A stretch of 64,000 nucleotides of DNA from Butyrivibrio sp. NC2002 (GTDB lineage Bacteria; Bacillota; Clostridia; Lachnospirales; Lachnospiraceae), in contig NZ_JNKZ01000007.1 in NCBI RefSeq assembly GCF_000702265.1, positions 186,001 through 250,000 on the forward strand, in the 5' to 3' direction. The translations under genes and the position numbers were made by a program. The notes beneath the pieces were generated by a model. The model saw nothing but the letters and a program-made list of their open reading frames with translations. It ran no database searches and was not told the DNA's origin. Position 1 is the first letter of the stretch. The number at the start of each line of letters is the position of its first letter. Shown here one piece after another: positions 1 to 9,265 of this stretch.

Positions 1-2
1 AT

Positions 3-536
3 GGTGCAGATGACGAAGAATCTAAAGAAGATGACTTTGAAGATGAAGAGGAAGATGATAAGTCATTTTTGGATACTCTTCATAATATTTTCAGCATCTT
101 GTGTGATATCGTAAAAATACCACAAAATGTACTCAAAAAAATTCAATGTACAATATCTAGCATATATGCTAAGATAAACATGATTAAAAACACACTGACT
201 AATGATATTTTTAAGCGTGCTTTTGAGGTTACAAAAAAGCAGGTTTTTAGAGTGCTGAAGATGATCCTGCCGAAAAAGTGCAAAATAAATCTTCTCGTGG
301 GGATGGAGGATGTTGCAGCTACGGCCGATATATTTAGTGCATATGGAATCCTGTATCCTCTGCTTGTTGGCAAGGTGTATATGCAGCCTGATTTTGAAAG
401 ACAGGTAATAGGCGGAAATGTCTATATCAGAGGCCGTATACGCATATTTACCATAATCTGGGCGGCAGCTGTTTTGTACTTTAATAAGGACGTTAAGAAA
501 ACTATCAGAAGGTTCAGGAAGATAATGGGTTCTTAA
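3..536 (+). CDS. DUF2953 domain protein, 5'-truncated by the window edge
   Basis: The reading frame is open from the first bases, so the gene begins upstream. The visible part starts with a run of Asp/Glu residues (about 20 acidic residues in the first 25), followed by a basic stretch and the conserved C-terminus typical of DUF2953 proteins (YtfI-like), including a GNVYIRGRIRI segment and a hydrophobic helix near the end. Its function is not established. It lies directly upstream of a gerW/ytfJ homologue, the same order as ytfI-ytfJ in Bacillus, which supports a sporulation-linked role by context only. An internal ATG at 69 is available but the coding signal clearly continues upstream of it. 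Confidence 0.8.
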   Translation, partial: GADDEESKEDDFEDEEEDDKSFLDTLHNIFSILCDIVKIPQNVLKKIQCTISSIYAKINMIKNTLTNDIFKRAFEVTKKQVFRVLKMILPKKCKINLLVGMEDVAATADIFSAYGILYPLLVGKVYMQPDFERQVIGGNVYIRGRIRIFTIIWAAAVLYFNKDVKKTIRRFRKIMGS

Positions 537-606
537 CGGCAGTGTGAAATAAAATGAACCGGCATATAGGTCTTATAACCTAATGCCCAATCAGGGGAGA
601 GTTTAA

Positions 607-1005
607 ATGGGAAATCAGAATTTCGATTCAGTTATTGATTCTTTAATGGATGGTATGCATTCTATTTTGGGCTCAAAAACTGTTGTCGGCGAAGCAACTA
701 CGGTTGGAGACACAATTATATTACCACTTGTTGATGTATCCTTTGGCGTTGGAGCAGGTTCAAGTAATGCTGACAAGAAGGATTCGGGTGCAGGCGGATT
801 TGCCGCTAAGATGTCACCCAGTGCAGTTCTTGTTATCAGAAACGGTCAGACAAAACTTGTAAATATCAAGAATCAGGATGCTGTAACCAAAGTACTTGAT
901 CTTGTACCCGACATCGCAGATCGTTTTTTGAATCGCAGCAATAATCTCATGGATGATGAGAATGCTGCAAACATTGCATTTCCGGAAGAAGAGAACCTGG
1001 AGTAG
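607..1005 (+). CDS. ytfJ: GerW/YtfJ family sporulation protein
   Basis: This 132-residue protein matches the small GerW (YtfJ) family: an N-terminal amphipathic segment, a central Gly-rich region (GVGAGSS, GAGGFAAKMSPSAVLVI) and a C-terminal helix. In Bacillus the family is needed for proper spore germination; the biochemical activity is not known. A ribosome site (GGGGAGA, about 593) precedes the ATG. It follows the DUF2953 gene by 70 bases and precedes the J-domain-like gene by 23 bases, so the three probably form one transcript. The presence of the gene suggests a sporulation-derived lineage but does not show that the organism sporulates. Confidence 0.85.
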   Translation: MGNQNFDSVIDSLMDGMHSILGSKTVVGEATTVGDTIILPLVDVSFGVGAGSSNADKKDSGAGGFAAKMSPSAVLVIRNGQTKLVNIKNQDAVTKVLDLVPDIADRFLNRSNNLMDDENAANIAFPEEENLE

Positions 1006-1028
1006 TTAGTTGTATTTAGGGGGTTCGT

Positions 1029-1562
1029 ATGGAGAAGTATTGCACAGAAGAGAGAATCGACACGGCATCGGAACAGGAGCTTTATGAAATGAAGCTCTGG
1101 ATTTTCAAGGAGAGCCAGCGCCTGGAACAGGAGCAGAAAATGGTTGACTCCAAGATCAAAGCCATCGAGGATGAAATTGCAAACTTCAGACAAAATCTAC
1201 AACAGGAAAGAAGCGCACTCGAACACGAAAAACAAAGGCTCAAAGATGATAAGGTGCTTTTTGACCAGCAGATCGAGATTTTGAAAGATGGTTTTGACAA
1301 ACTTAACACCGATAAGAAAAGACTTGAGAAGGAATGGAAGAAGCTCGAACAGGAGAAGGGATACATCAGAGAAGATGAGTTTAGCAGAGCTGAAGTGTTT
1401 TTCTTTGGCGTAAATTCTCTTATTGCGCTCAAAAAAAGATACAAGGATCTTATGAAGATATATCATCCGGATAATCTTTGCGGTGATCACGAGATGTGTG
1501 ATCTCATAAACCAGGAATATAATATTCTTCTCAGACAATTTGACACATATATGAATGCCTGA
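1029..1562 (+). CDS. Coiled-coil protein with C-terminal J-domain-like segment
   Basis: The 177-residue protein has a long charged coiled coil (about residues 12-115, rich in Glu, Lys, Gln and Leu) followed by a segment from about residue 130 that resembles a J-domain core: a basic helix (LKKRYKDLMKIY), an HPD tripeptide (YHPDN, about residue 148) and a helix ending INQEYNIL. The HPD motif is the DnaK-contacting motif of DnaJ proteins. No Gly/Phe region, zinc finger or substrate domain follows. It may be a specialised DnaK co-chaperone recruited by its coiled coil; the J-fold assignment rests on this short motif only. RBS AGGGGG precedes ATG. Confidence 0.7.
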   Translation: MEKYCTEERIDTASEQELYEMKLWIFKESQRLEQEQKMVDSKIKAIEDEIANFRQNLQQERSALEHEKQRLKDDKVLFDQQIEILKDGFDKLNTDKKRLEKEWKKLEQEKGYIREDEFSRAEVFFFGVNSLIALKKRYKDLMKIYHPDNLCGDHEMCDLINQEYNILLRQFDTYMNA

Positions 1563-1622
1563 AACTTCTTTAGCTTAATAATTTGATTCTTTTTATAAGC
1601 AATATATTTTTTAAAATAATAC

Positions 1623-1651
1623 TTGCAATATCAGAAGTTTTTTGTTATATT
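1623..1651 (+). promoter_or_regulatory. Sigma-A-type promoter for rpmB
   Basis: TTGCAA (1623-1628) and TATATT (1646-1651) are separated by 17 bases. The position, about 80 bases before the rpmB ATG and after the preceding gene, suits a dedicated promoter. A strong AAGGAGGTG ribosome site lies just before the ATG at 1735. Confidence 0.6.
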
Positions 1652-1734
1652 ATCATATGTTGCGGATATATGTTTGAGTTTAATTGATTATTCGCGTGTT
1701 GATAGAAAAATATGGCTTATAAGGAGGTGTCAAA

Positions 1735-1920
1735 ATGGCTAAATGTGAAGTTTGCGGCAAAGGCGTTCATTTCGGTAACAACGTAAGCCATTCCCATAGA
1801 AAGACAAATAGAGCTTGGAATGCTAACGTACATAAGGTTGCAGTTAAGGTTAACGGCGGAACAAAGAGAATGAATGTTTGCTCTAGTTGCCTTAGATCAA
1901 AGGCTGTAGAGCGTGCATAA
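1735..1920 (+). CDS. rpmB: 50S ribosomal protein L28
   Basis: This 61-residue protein is a full-length bacterial L28 with the zinc-binding-type cysteines (CEVCGKG near the N-terminus, CSSCLRS near the C-terminus) that mark the C+ paralogue form. It is a component of the large ribosomal subunit. It is monocistronic here: its own promoter lies upstream and an intrinsic terminator follows within 25 bases. The N-terminus and ribosome site AAGGAGG leave no doubt on the start. The downstream neighbours asp23 and fakA are commonly found next to rpmB in Firmicutes. Confidence 0.97.
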   Translation: MAKCEVCGKGVHFGNNVSHSHRKTNRAWNANVHKVAVKVNGGTKRMNVCSSCLRSKAVERA

Positions 1921-1942
1921 TTTATTTTGCAATGTTTATTAA

Positions 1943-1973
1943 GGAAGGGTTCACGAAAGTGAATCCTTTTTTC
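1943..1973 (+). terminator. Intrinsic terminator after rpmB
   Basis: An 8-bp stem (GGGTTCAC / GTGAATCC) with a GAAA tetraloop, extended by A-T pairs and followed by a run of T, forms a classic rho-independent terminator. Confidence 0.9.
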
Positions 1974-2001
1974 GTTTCGTTCTAAAATAGTTTAAAAATG
2001 T

Positions 2002-2030
2002 TTTCTTTTTAAGCCGGTTTAGTTTATAAT
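2002..2030 (+). promoter_or_regulatory. Probable promoter for asp23-fakA-recG
   Basis: A perfect TATAAT (2025-2030) lies 32 bases before the asp23 start, after the rpmB terminator. The -35 region at optimal spacing is poor (TTTCTT), so the element may be weak or need an activator. Confidence 0.4.
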
Positions 2031-2061
2031 GCAATATATGTGAATTAAATGGAGGTGCAGT

Positions 2062-2424
2062 ATGAAGTCTACTTCAATGAATACTCATATGGGTAGTATT
2101 TCTATCGATAATGAAGTTATAGCCCAGTACGCAGGTGCTGTTGCTAATGAATGTTTCGGTATTGTTGGTATGGCTAATGTCAACATGGCAGAAGGTTTCG
2201 TCAGTCTTTTGAAAAAGGACAATATAAAGAGGGGTATTAATGTTTCTGTTGCCCCGAATCGTAAGCTCACATTGGACTTTCACGTAATCATTGCTTATGG
2301 TGTTAATATTTCTTCTGTCACAGAGAATCTTATAGATAATGTTAAATACAAGGTTGAGGAATTCACCGGCCTTGAAATAGAGAAGATCAATATCTTCGTT
2401 GAGGGCGTTCGCGTCATCGATTAA
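2062..2424 (+). CDS. Asp23/Gls24 family envelope stress response protein
   Basis: This 120-residue protein belongs to the Asp23 (alkaline shock protein 23, YloU-like) family. The family core is visible: SIDNEVIAQYAGAVANECFGIVGMA, then a hydrophobic beta strand region (LTLDFHVIIAYGVNI) and the helix before the closing INIFVEGV. In Staphylococcus the homologue is a membrane-associated protein with a role in cell-envelope homeostasis. Its position immediately upstream of fakA is the standard yloU-yloV order of Firmicutes. RBS GGAGGTG lies before the ATG. No transmembrane segment is present in the protein itself. Confidence 0.93.
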   Translation: MKSTSMNTHMGSISIDNEVIAQYAGAVANECFGIVGMANVNMAEGFVSLLKKDNIKRGINVSVAPNRKLTLDFHVIIAYGVNISSVTENLIDNVKYKVEEFTGLEIEKINIFVEGVRVID

Positions 2425-2444
2425 ATTCAAGGAGGATTGGAATT

Positions 2445-4220
2445 TTGAGTAACACAATAAATGCGTCTGATGTTAAGAAGATGTTTCTTGCAGGCGCAAG
2501 TAATTTGAATGCAAAAAAAGAATGGATCAATGAACTTAACGTATTTCCTGTTCCCGACGGAGATACAGGTACTAATATGACTATGACTATCATGTCAGCT
2601 GCTAAGGATGTTCAGAATCTTCCCGATGACGTTGATATGGTTACACTTAGTAAGAATATTTATTCCGGAGCTATGCGTGGCGCAAGAGGTAACTCCGGCG
2701 TTATTTTGTCACAGCTCCTTAGAGGTTTTACAAAAGGTATCAGAGATTACAACGAACTTGATGCTCAGATTATCGCTGATTCTTTTGAGAAGGCTGTAGA
2801 GACTGCATATAAGGCAGTTATGAAGCCAAAGGAAGGTACAATCCTTACTGTAGCAAAGGGTGCAAGTGAGAAAGCTTCAGAGCTTGCAAAAGAAGGATGT
2901 GATGATCTCGGCGTTTTCTTTGACGAGGTTGTTAAATACGCTGATGAGGTTCTTGCTAAAACTCCTGAAATGCTTCCTGTTCTTAAGCAGGCCGGTGTTG
3001 TTGATTCAGGCGGACAGGGACTTGTTCAGGTACTTAAGGGTGCTGTTGACATCTACATGGGCAGAGAAAGTGATGTTCATATCGATGTCGAAGCGGCTAC
3101 ACCTACTCCCAAGCAGGCAACTGCTGAAGCTGAAGTAGATATCAAATTTGGCTATTGTACAGAATTTATCGTTCTTTTAAATAAGCCTTTAAATGTTAAG
3201 CAGGAGATGGATTTCAAGGCATTCCTTGAATCTATCGGTGACAGTATTGTAATGGTTGCAGATGATGAGATCTGCAAGGTACATGTACATTCAAACGATC
3301 CCGGTCTTGCTATCCAGAGAGCTCTTATGTACGGTCAGCTTTCAAATATGAAGATCGACAATATGAGAATGGAGCACAGAGAGAAGCTCTTCCATGAGCT
3401 TGAGAGCGGATCTTATGCTGAGATCGATACTGAGATAAATGGTGCTGCTGAGCAGACTCCAACTTATTCAAAGGGAGATGATATTCCACTTAAAGATGGA
3501 ACATCTTCTTTGACAAATAGCAATGATGAGATGCCTTTAGGCGAACATAAGGATATGGGATTTGTTGCTGTATGTGCAGGTGATGGTCTTGCTGATGTAT
3601 TTAGAGGTCTTGGAATCGACTACGTTATCGAGGGTGGTCAGACAATGAACCCCAGTACAGAGGATATCCTTGATGCTGCTGCAAAAGTAAATGCTGATAC
3701 AGTATTTGTACTTCCTAACAATAAGAATATCATTCTTGCTGCAAATCAGGCTCAGATCATGCTTGAGGATCAGGAGAGCGATAAGAAGATCGTTGTAATT
3801 CCTACAAAGACTGTGCCTCAGGGTATTACAGCTGCTATTAACTTTATACCTGACATGTCAGTTGAAGATAATGAAGCATCTATGAAGGAAGCTATCGGAG
3901 CTGTTAAGACAGGCGAAGTTACTTATGCCGTAAGAGATACTGTTATTGATGACGTAACGATCAAGCAGGGCGATTACATGGGTATCGGCGACAGCGGAAT
4001 CCTGGGCGTTGGAAATGATATCGAAGACGTTGCCTACATGATCATTGAAAAGATTGCTGATGATTCTACTGAGCTTATAAGTCTTTACTATGGTGCTGAT
4101 ACTAAGGAAGAAGAGGCAAATGCTTTAAGAGAGAGAATTGCTTCTAAGTATTCAAACTGTGACATTGAAGTTCAGTATGGCGGACAGCCGATTTACTACT
4201 ATATTGTGAGTGCAGAATAA
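2445..4220 (+). CDS. fakA: DAK2 domain fatty acid kinase catalytic subunit (FakA/YloV)
   Basis: The 591-residue protein has an N-terminal DAK2 nucleotide-binding domain (about residues 10-200) with the metal-binding Asp loop FPVPDGDTGTNM and the GARGNSGVILSQ motif, a middle domain, and a C-terminal DegV-like domain (from about residue 370). FakA phosphorylates fatty acids held by FakB (DegV-family) carriers so that exogenous or recycled acyl chains can enter phospholipids. The start is TTG with GGAGG nine bases upstream. It is 20 bases after asp23 and 2 bases before recG. A DegV protein, the likely FakB partner, is encoded at 6397-7266. Confidence 0.93.
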   Translation: MSNTINASDVKKMFLAGASNLNAKKEWINELNVFPVPDGDTGTNMTMTIMSAAKDVQNLPDDVDMVTLSKNIYSGAMRGARGNSGVILSQLLRGFTKGIRDYNELDAQIIADSFEKAVETAYKAVMKPKEGTILTVAKGASEKASELAKEGCDDLGVFFDEVVKYADEVLAKTPEMLPVLKQAGVVDSGGQGLVQVLKGAVDIYMGRESDVHIDVEAATPTPKQATAEAEVDIKFGYCTEFIVLLNKPLNVKQEMDFKAFLESIGDSIVMVADDEICKVHVHSNDPGLAIQRALMYGQLSNMKIDNMRMEHREKLFHELESGSYAEIDTEINGAAEQTPTYSKGDDIPLKDGTSSLTNSNDEMPLGEHKDMGFVAVCAGDGLADVFRGLGIDYVIEGGQTMNPSTEDILDAAAKVNADTVFVLPNNKNIILAANQAQIMLEDQESDKKIVVIPTKTVPQGITAAINFIPDMSVEDNEASMKEAIGAVKTGEVTYAVRDTVIDDVTIKQGDYMGIGDSGILGVGNDIEDVAYMIIEKIADDSTELISLYYGADTKEEEANALRERIASKYSNCDIEVQYGGQPIYYYIVSAE

Positions 4221-4222
4221 GG

Positions 4223-6292
4223 ATGAATTCAAAGAGTAAAAATCCATCTTTAATTGAAAATATCAGTTCACTAAAGGGCGTTGGCGATAAGAGCCGCGCC
4301 CTTTTTGAAAAATGTAATGTTAGAACAGTTGAGGATCTCCTTAATTATTTTCCAAGAGATTATGACATCTGCGGAGAAATAAAGAATGTATCTGATCTGG
4401 TATCCGGAGAAGTTGCTGCTGTAAGGGTTATGGCAGTAGGAAATCCCGCGGTAAGACATGTAAGAAACTTAAGCATTCTTGCTTTTAAGGCTGCGGATTC
4501 TACAGGTGAGATGAATGTTACATTTTTTAATATGCCCTACATGCTGGGAACAGTAAGGGGCAGTGGATATTTTGTTTTAAGAGGCCTTGTACAGAAAAAG
4601 GGTTCTTCTTTTTGTATGGAACAGCCAAAGTACTATAAAACAGAAGACTATCTTGAAATAATGGGCTCAATGCAGCCTAAATATCCGCTTGTAAAGGGAC
4701 TTTCAAACAACCTTGTTATAAAGACTATGCATCAGGCCATACCGGTTACAGCTTATATGGAGGATATACTTTCTCCGTCACTAAAAAGGGAGCTTGACCT
4801 TATTGATTATCCTGAAGCTGTTAGAAAGATACATTTCCCGGAAAACATGGAAGAGTTTTTAAAAGCCAGAAAAAGAATCGCTTTTAATGAAATTCTTTTG
4901 TTTATATTAAAACTCAGATTTCTTAAAAAGGAAGAGGAACAGTCAATAAACAACTATCCTTTTAAGGATGAAAAAGAGACTGACAGGCTGATAAGCATGC
5001 TTCCCTATGACCTTACAAATAAGCAAAAGCAGATTTGGAAGGATATTAAAAATGACCTTATGGGAGAGCATATAATGAACCGTCTGATACAGGGAGACGT
5101 TGGCTCGGGAAAGACGATACTTGCTTTTCTTTCGCTTTTATGTGCTGCGGAAAACGGATATCAGGGAGCAATAATGGCACCCACCGAAGTTCTTGCAAGA
5201 CAGCACTATGAAGGCTTTATGGACATGATTGAAAAATACAATTTAAACATGAAGCCTGTTCTCCTTATCGGATCTTTGACTGCAAAAGAAAAACGCCTTG
5301 CACAGGAAGGTATTGAAAACGGTGCATTTGACTGCATTGTAGGAACAAATGCTCTGATACAGGAAAAAGTAAATTATAAAAATCTCTCACTCGTAATAAC
5401 TGATGAGCAGCACAGATTCGGTGTTTTGCAGAGAGAAAAGCTCTCAGAGAAAGGCTATATGCCTCATGTTCTTGCAATGAGTGCAACTCCGATCCCAAGA
5501 ACACTTGCGATAATAATGTACGGCGATCTGCATATTTCCATTCTTGATGAGATGCCGGGCGGAAGGATACCGATCAAGAACTGCGTTGTAGGAACAGAAT
5601 ACAGAAATACCGCCTACAAGTTCATTGCAGATCAGGTAAAGCAAGGCCATCAGGCTTATGTTATATGTCCGATGATCGAGGAAACAGAAGAGGGATCTTC
5701 TGAAAATGTAACAGAATATACTCAAAAGCTCAGAAGTGCTCTTCCCAAAGACATAAGGATCCAAACACTCCATGGAAAAATGAAGGGTCAGGAGAAGGAA
5801 AAGATCATGGATATGTTTGGAAGAGGCGAGATTGATGTTCTTGTTTCAACAACCGTAATAGAAGTCGGCATTAACGTACCAAATGCTACTGTTATGATGA
5901 TAGAAAACTCTGAGCGTTTTGGCCTTGCCCAGCTTCATCAGCTAAGGGGAAGAGTAGGAAGAGGAACTGCTCAGTCATATTGCATATTTATTAACACTTC
6001 AGGAAAAGAAGAGGCTAAAAACAGACTCGAAATAATGAATAAGTCAAATGACGGATTCAAGATCGCTGAAGAAGATCTAAAACAAAGGGGGCCCGGCGAT
6101 CTGTTCGGAATAAGGCAAAGCGGTGAGATGTCTTTTCATGTCGCTGATATTTACCAGGATGCTGCGCTTATAAAAGAGGCTGCAGCATATGCTGACAGAC
6201 TGCTTTTGGAAGATCCCGACCTTGTTTTTGATGAAAATGCGCCACTTAAGGCGGCCCTTTTAGCAAATTCATTTGACTTTACAGCATTATAA
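4223..6292 (+). CDS. recG: ATP-dependent DNA helicase RecG
   Basis: The 689-residue protein is a full-length RecG: an N-terminal wedge/OB domain (KGVGDKSRALFEKCNVRTVEDLLNYFPRDY), Walker A (QGDVGSGKTILAF, about residue 295), a DEQH Walker B box, helicase motif III (SATPIPRTLA), motif V (STTVIEVGINVPNATVM) and motif VI (QLRGRVGRG). It remodels stalled replication forks and branched recombination intermediates. It follows fakA by 2 bases, so translation is likely coupled. An asp23-fakA-recG order is common in Firmicutes. Confidence 0.97.
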   Translation: MNSKSKNPSLIENISSLKGVGDKSRALFEKCNVRTVEDLLNYFPRDYDICGEIKNVSDLVSGEVAAVRVMAVGNPAVRHVRNLSILAFKAADSTGEMNVTFFNMPYMLGTVRGSGYFVLRGLVQKKGSSFCMEQPKYYKTEDYLEIMGSMQPKYPLVKGLSNNLVIKTMHQAIPVTAYMEDILSPSLKRELDLIDYPEAVRKIHFPENMEEFLKARKRIAFNEILLFILKLRFLKKEEEQSINNYPFKDEKETDRLISMLPYDLTNKQKQIWKDIKNDLMGEHIMNRLIQGDVGSGKTILAFLSLLCAAENGYQGAIMAPTEVLARQHYEGFMDMIEKYNLNMKPVLLIGSLTAKEKRLAQEGIENGAFDCIVGTNALIQEKVNYKNLSLVITDEQHRFGVLQREKLSEKGYMPHVLAMSATPIPRTLAIIMYGDLHISILDEMPGGRIPIKNCVVGTEYRNTAYKFIADQVKQGHQAYVICPMIEETEEGSSENVTEYTQKLRSALPKDIRIQTLHGKMKGQEKEKIMDMFGRGEIDVLVSTTVIEVGINVPNATVMMIENSERFGLAQLHQLRGRVGRGTAQSYCIFINTSGKEEAKNRLEIMNKSNDGFKIAEEDLKQRGPGDLFGIRQSGEMSFHVADIYQDAALIKEAAAYADRLLLEDPDLVFDENAPLKAALLANSFDFTAL

Positions 6293-6367
6293 AAGTAAAA
6301 TTTAGTGTGTATGCATAAAATGGACACAATATATTGTAGCAACGAATTTTTGAGAAAAAACAAAAGC

Positions 6368-6373
6368 TATAAT
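6368..6373 (+). promoter_or_regulatory. Candidate -10 element for the DegV gene
   Basis: A TATAAT hexamer lies 24 bases before the ATG at 6397 in the 104-base gap after recG. No convincing -35 hexamer was found at standard spacing, so this is tentative. Confidence 0.3.
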
Positions 6374-6396
6374 TTTGTCTTATTACGGAGGAAAAT

Positions 6397-7266
6397 ATGT
6401 CTAAAGTTGCGATAATGACAGATACAAATTGCGGAATTATGCCGGCTGAAGGAAAAGAACTCGGTATCTTAGTAATTCCCACACCTTTTATGATAGATGG
6501 AACAGAATACCTTGAAGGAGTTACTCTTACTCAGGATGATTTCTTCAAAAAGCTTGCTGAAGGCGCTGATGTATCTACAAGCCAGCCCAGTCCCGCTTCA
6601 TTGTTGCAATCATGGGACTTACTTCTTGAAGAATATGATGAAATTGTTTATATACCGCTCAGCAGCGGACTTTCAAGCTCTTGTCAGACAGCAACAATGC
6701 TTGCTGCAGATGATTATGAGGGCAAGGTTTTTGTCGTAAATAATCAGCGTATTTCTGTAACCATGCGCCAGTCTGTCCTTGATGCTATAGAGATGAAGGA
6801 TAAGGGACTTAGCGCAAAGGAAATAAAGGAAGAACTTGAGGCTGTTAAATTTGAATCAAGTATTTACATTATGCTTGATACTCTTTATTACCTTAAAAAA
6901 GGCGGAAGAATCACCCCTGCTGCAGCAGCTCTTGGTACACTGCTTAAGCTTAAGCCGGTACTTCAGATCCAGGGTGAAAAACTTGATGCTTTTGCAAAAG
7001 CAAGAACTGCCTCTCAGGGTAAAAACATTATGATAAATGCCATGATATCCGACATTGAAAACAGATTTGGCGGTCTTGATGCCAAAGATGTAAATCTTGC
7101 CGGTGCGTATTCTTATAATCTTGATAAAGCGCTTGAATTTAAGAGTGAGGTAGAAGCAGCGATACCCGGATATGATATGCATATGGATCCTTTGTCACTT
7201 GTTGTGTCATGCCATATCGGTCCCGGAGCACTTGCGATTGCCTGCTCACGAAAAATACATTTATGA
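6397..7266 (+). CDS. DegV family fatty-acid-binding protein (FakB-like)
   Basis: The 289-residue protein has the two-domain DegV layout: an N-terminal EDD fold with KVAIMTDTNCGI, the TSQPSPASLLQ motif and the PLSSGLSSSCQTA loop that in FakB proteins contacts the bound fatty-acid carboxylate, then a helical C-terminal half with YYLKKGGRI. DegV/FakB proteins carry a fatty acid that FakA phosphorylates; fakA lies 2.2 kb upstream. The acyl-chain preference cannot be read from the sequence. RBS GGAGG precedes the ATG. It lies 29 bases before the topoisomerase gene. Confidence 0.88.
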   Translation: MSKVAIMTDTNCGIMPAEGKELGILVIPTPFMIDGTEYLEGVTLTQDDFFKKLAEGADVSTSQPSPASLLQSWDLLLEEYDEIVYIPLSSGLSSSCQTATMLAADDYEGKVFVVNNQRISVTMRQSVLDAIEMKDKGLSAKEIKEELEAVKFESSIYIMLDTLYYLKKGGRITPAAAALGTLLKLKPVLQIQGEKLDAFAKARTASQGKNIMINAMISDIENRFGGLDAKDVNLAGAYSYNLDKALEFKSEVEAAIPGYDMHMDPLSLVVSCHIGPGALAIACSRKIHL

Positions 7267-7295
7267 AAAAAGTTTTGAAGTTGGGGAAGTAATTT

Positions 7296-9215
7296 ATGTC
7301 TAATAATAACTATGATGCCTCCAGTATTACAGTACTTGAGGGCCTTGAAGCAGTAAGAATGAGACCCGGAATGTATATTGGAAGTGTTTCCACCAGGGGA
7401 CTCAATCATTTGGTTTACGAAATTGTTGACAATGCTGTCGATGAACATCTGGCGGGTTACTGCAGTAAGATAACTGTAACACTTAATCCGGATGGAAGTG
7501 CCAGTGTTGAAGATAACGGAAGAGGTATTCCTGTTGGTATGCATGCCAAGGGAATTACTGCAGAGCGAGTTGTTCTTACCATGCTTCACGCAGGTGGTAA
7601 GTTTGACAATGCTGCTTATAAGACAAGTGGTGGTCTTCATGGTGTTGGTTCATCTGTTGTTAACGCGCTCTCAACATGGCTCAAGGTTCAGATAAGAACC
7701 GACGGATTTGTCTATGAAGATGCCTATGAGAGAGGAGTTCCTACCGTTGAATTAAAGGATGGTCTTCTTGAACCTGTCGGAAAAACGCGTGAACACGGCA
7801 CGACCATATCTTTTTTACCTGATCCCGAGATATTTGAAAAGACAAGATTTCGTGAGGAAGACATTAAATCCAGACTTCACGAGACTGCATATCTTAATCC
7901 GGATCTGACGATCGTATACATCGATGACAGACCGGGAACAGAGGAATATATTGAATTCCATGAACCAGAGGGAATCACCGGATTTATCCGTGATATGAAC
8001 AAAAGTAAAGAAGCTGTCACAGATGTCATCTTTTACAGCGGTGAGAGCGGCGGAATTTCAGTTGATGTCGCTTTTCAGTATGTAAATGAATTTCATGAGA
8101 ATGTACTTGGATTCTGTAATAATATCTATAATGCCGAGGGTGGTACACACCTCACCGGCTTTAAAACTATGTTTACCAATGTCATCAATCAGTATGCAAG
8201 AGAAATTGGTGTCTTAAAGGATAAGGATAACAACTTTAACGGCACGGATGTCAGAAACGGAATGACAGCCGTTGTCAGTATCAAACATCCCGATCCAAGA
8301 TTTGAAGGTCAGACCAAAACAAAACTTGATAATCAGGATGCTGCCAAGATCGTATCTCAGATAACAGGTGATGAAGTAACAAGATTTTTCGATAGAAATC
8401 TTGAAGTTCTAAAGGCTATCATCGGATGCGCAGAAAAAGCGGCAAAGATCAGAAAAACTGAAGAGAAGGCAAAGACAAACCTTTTAACAAAGCAGAAATA
8501 CTCATTTGATTCAAACGGTAAGCTTGCTAACTGTATCAGCAAAGATGCTTCAAAATGTGAGATCTTCATCGTAGAGGGTGACTCTGCGGGCGGTAGTGCC
8601 AAAATGGCAAGAAACCGTGAATTCCAGGCTATTCTACCAATAAGAGGTAAGATTCTTAATGTTGAGAAGGCAAGTATAGACAAGATTTTGGCAAATGCAG
8701 AGATCAAAACTATGATCAATGCCTTTGGATGCGGTTTCTCAGAAGGCTACGGCAATGATTTTGACATTTCAAAGCTTAGATATGACAAGATTGTCATCAT
8801 GGCCGATGCCGACGTAGATGGTGCTCATATTGCAACCCTGCTCCTTACTTTGTTCTACAGATTCATGCCTGAACTTATTTTTGAGGGACATGTTTATATA
8901 GCAATGCCGCCTCTTTATAAGGCTATGCCCAGCAAGGGTAAGGAAGAGTATCTTTATGACGATTCTGCCCTTGAAAAATACAGAAAGACACATAAAGGTC
9001 CTTTTACACTTCAAAGATATAAGGGTCTTGGTGAGATGGATCCTCAGCAGCTTTGGGAGACAACACTTGATCCGGAAAATCGTATGATGCGTCTCGTTGA
9101 AATAGAGGATGCCAAGATGGCTTCTCATATGACAGAACTTCTTATGGGTAATGAAGTTCCTCCGAGAAGAGATTTCATCCATCAGCATGCTACAGATGCT
9201 GACCTTGATTTCTGA
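7296..9215 (+). CDS. Type IIA DNA topoisomerase subunit B (gyrase/topo IV-type)
   Basis: This 639-residue protein has the GHKL ATPase domain (EIVDNAVDEHLAG, VEDNGRGIPV, GGLHGVGSSVVNAL), the transducer domain and a TOPRIM domain (VEGDSAGGSAKMAR; DADVDGAHIATLLLT), and ends with the QRYKGLGEMDPQQLWETT signature. It pairs with the A subunit downstream to pass DNA through a double-strand break using ATP. The length is normal for Gram-positive GyrB/ParE. It is not near dnaA/dnaN/recF, where gyrase genes usually sit in this group, so it may be a second (topo IV-like) enzyme; sequence motifs alone do not settle GyrB versus ParE. Confidence 0.93.
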   Translation: MSNNNYDASSITVLEGLEAVRMRPGMYIGSVSTRGLNHLVYEIVDNAVDEHLAGYCSKITVTLNPDGSASVEDNGRGIPVGMHAKGITAERVVLTMLHAGGKFDNAAYKTSGGLHGVGSSVVNALSTWLKVQIRTDGFVYEDAYERGVPTVELKDGLLEPVGKTREHGTTISFLPDPEIFEKTRFREEDIKSRLHETAYLNPDLTIVYIDDRPGTEEYIEFHEPEGITGFIRDMNKSKEAVTDVIFYSGESGGISVDVAFQYVNEFHENVLGFCNNIYNAEGGTHLTGFKTMFTNVINQYAREIGVLKDKDNNFNGTDVRNGMTAVVSIKHPDPRFEGQTKTKLDNQDAAKIVSQITGDEVTRFFDRNLEVLKAIIGCAEKAAKIRKTEEKAKTNLLTKQKYSFDSNGKLANCISKDASKCEIFIVEGDSAGGSAKMARNREFQAILPIRGKILNVEKASIDKILANAEIKTMINAFGCGFSEGYGNDFDISKLRYDKIVIMADADVDGAHIATLLLTLFYRFMPELIFEGHVYIAMPPLYKAMPSKGKEEYLYDDSALEKYRKTHKGPFTLQRYKGLGEMDPQQLWETTLDPENRMMRLVEIEDAKMASHMTELLMGNEVPPRRDFIHQHATDADLDF

Positions 9216-9265
9216 TGGATGCATGAATATTACTATTTTTTATTAAACAGACATGAGGATTAAAG

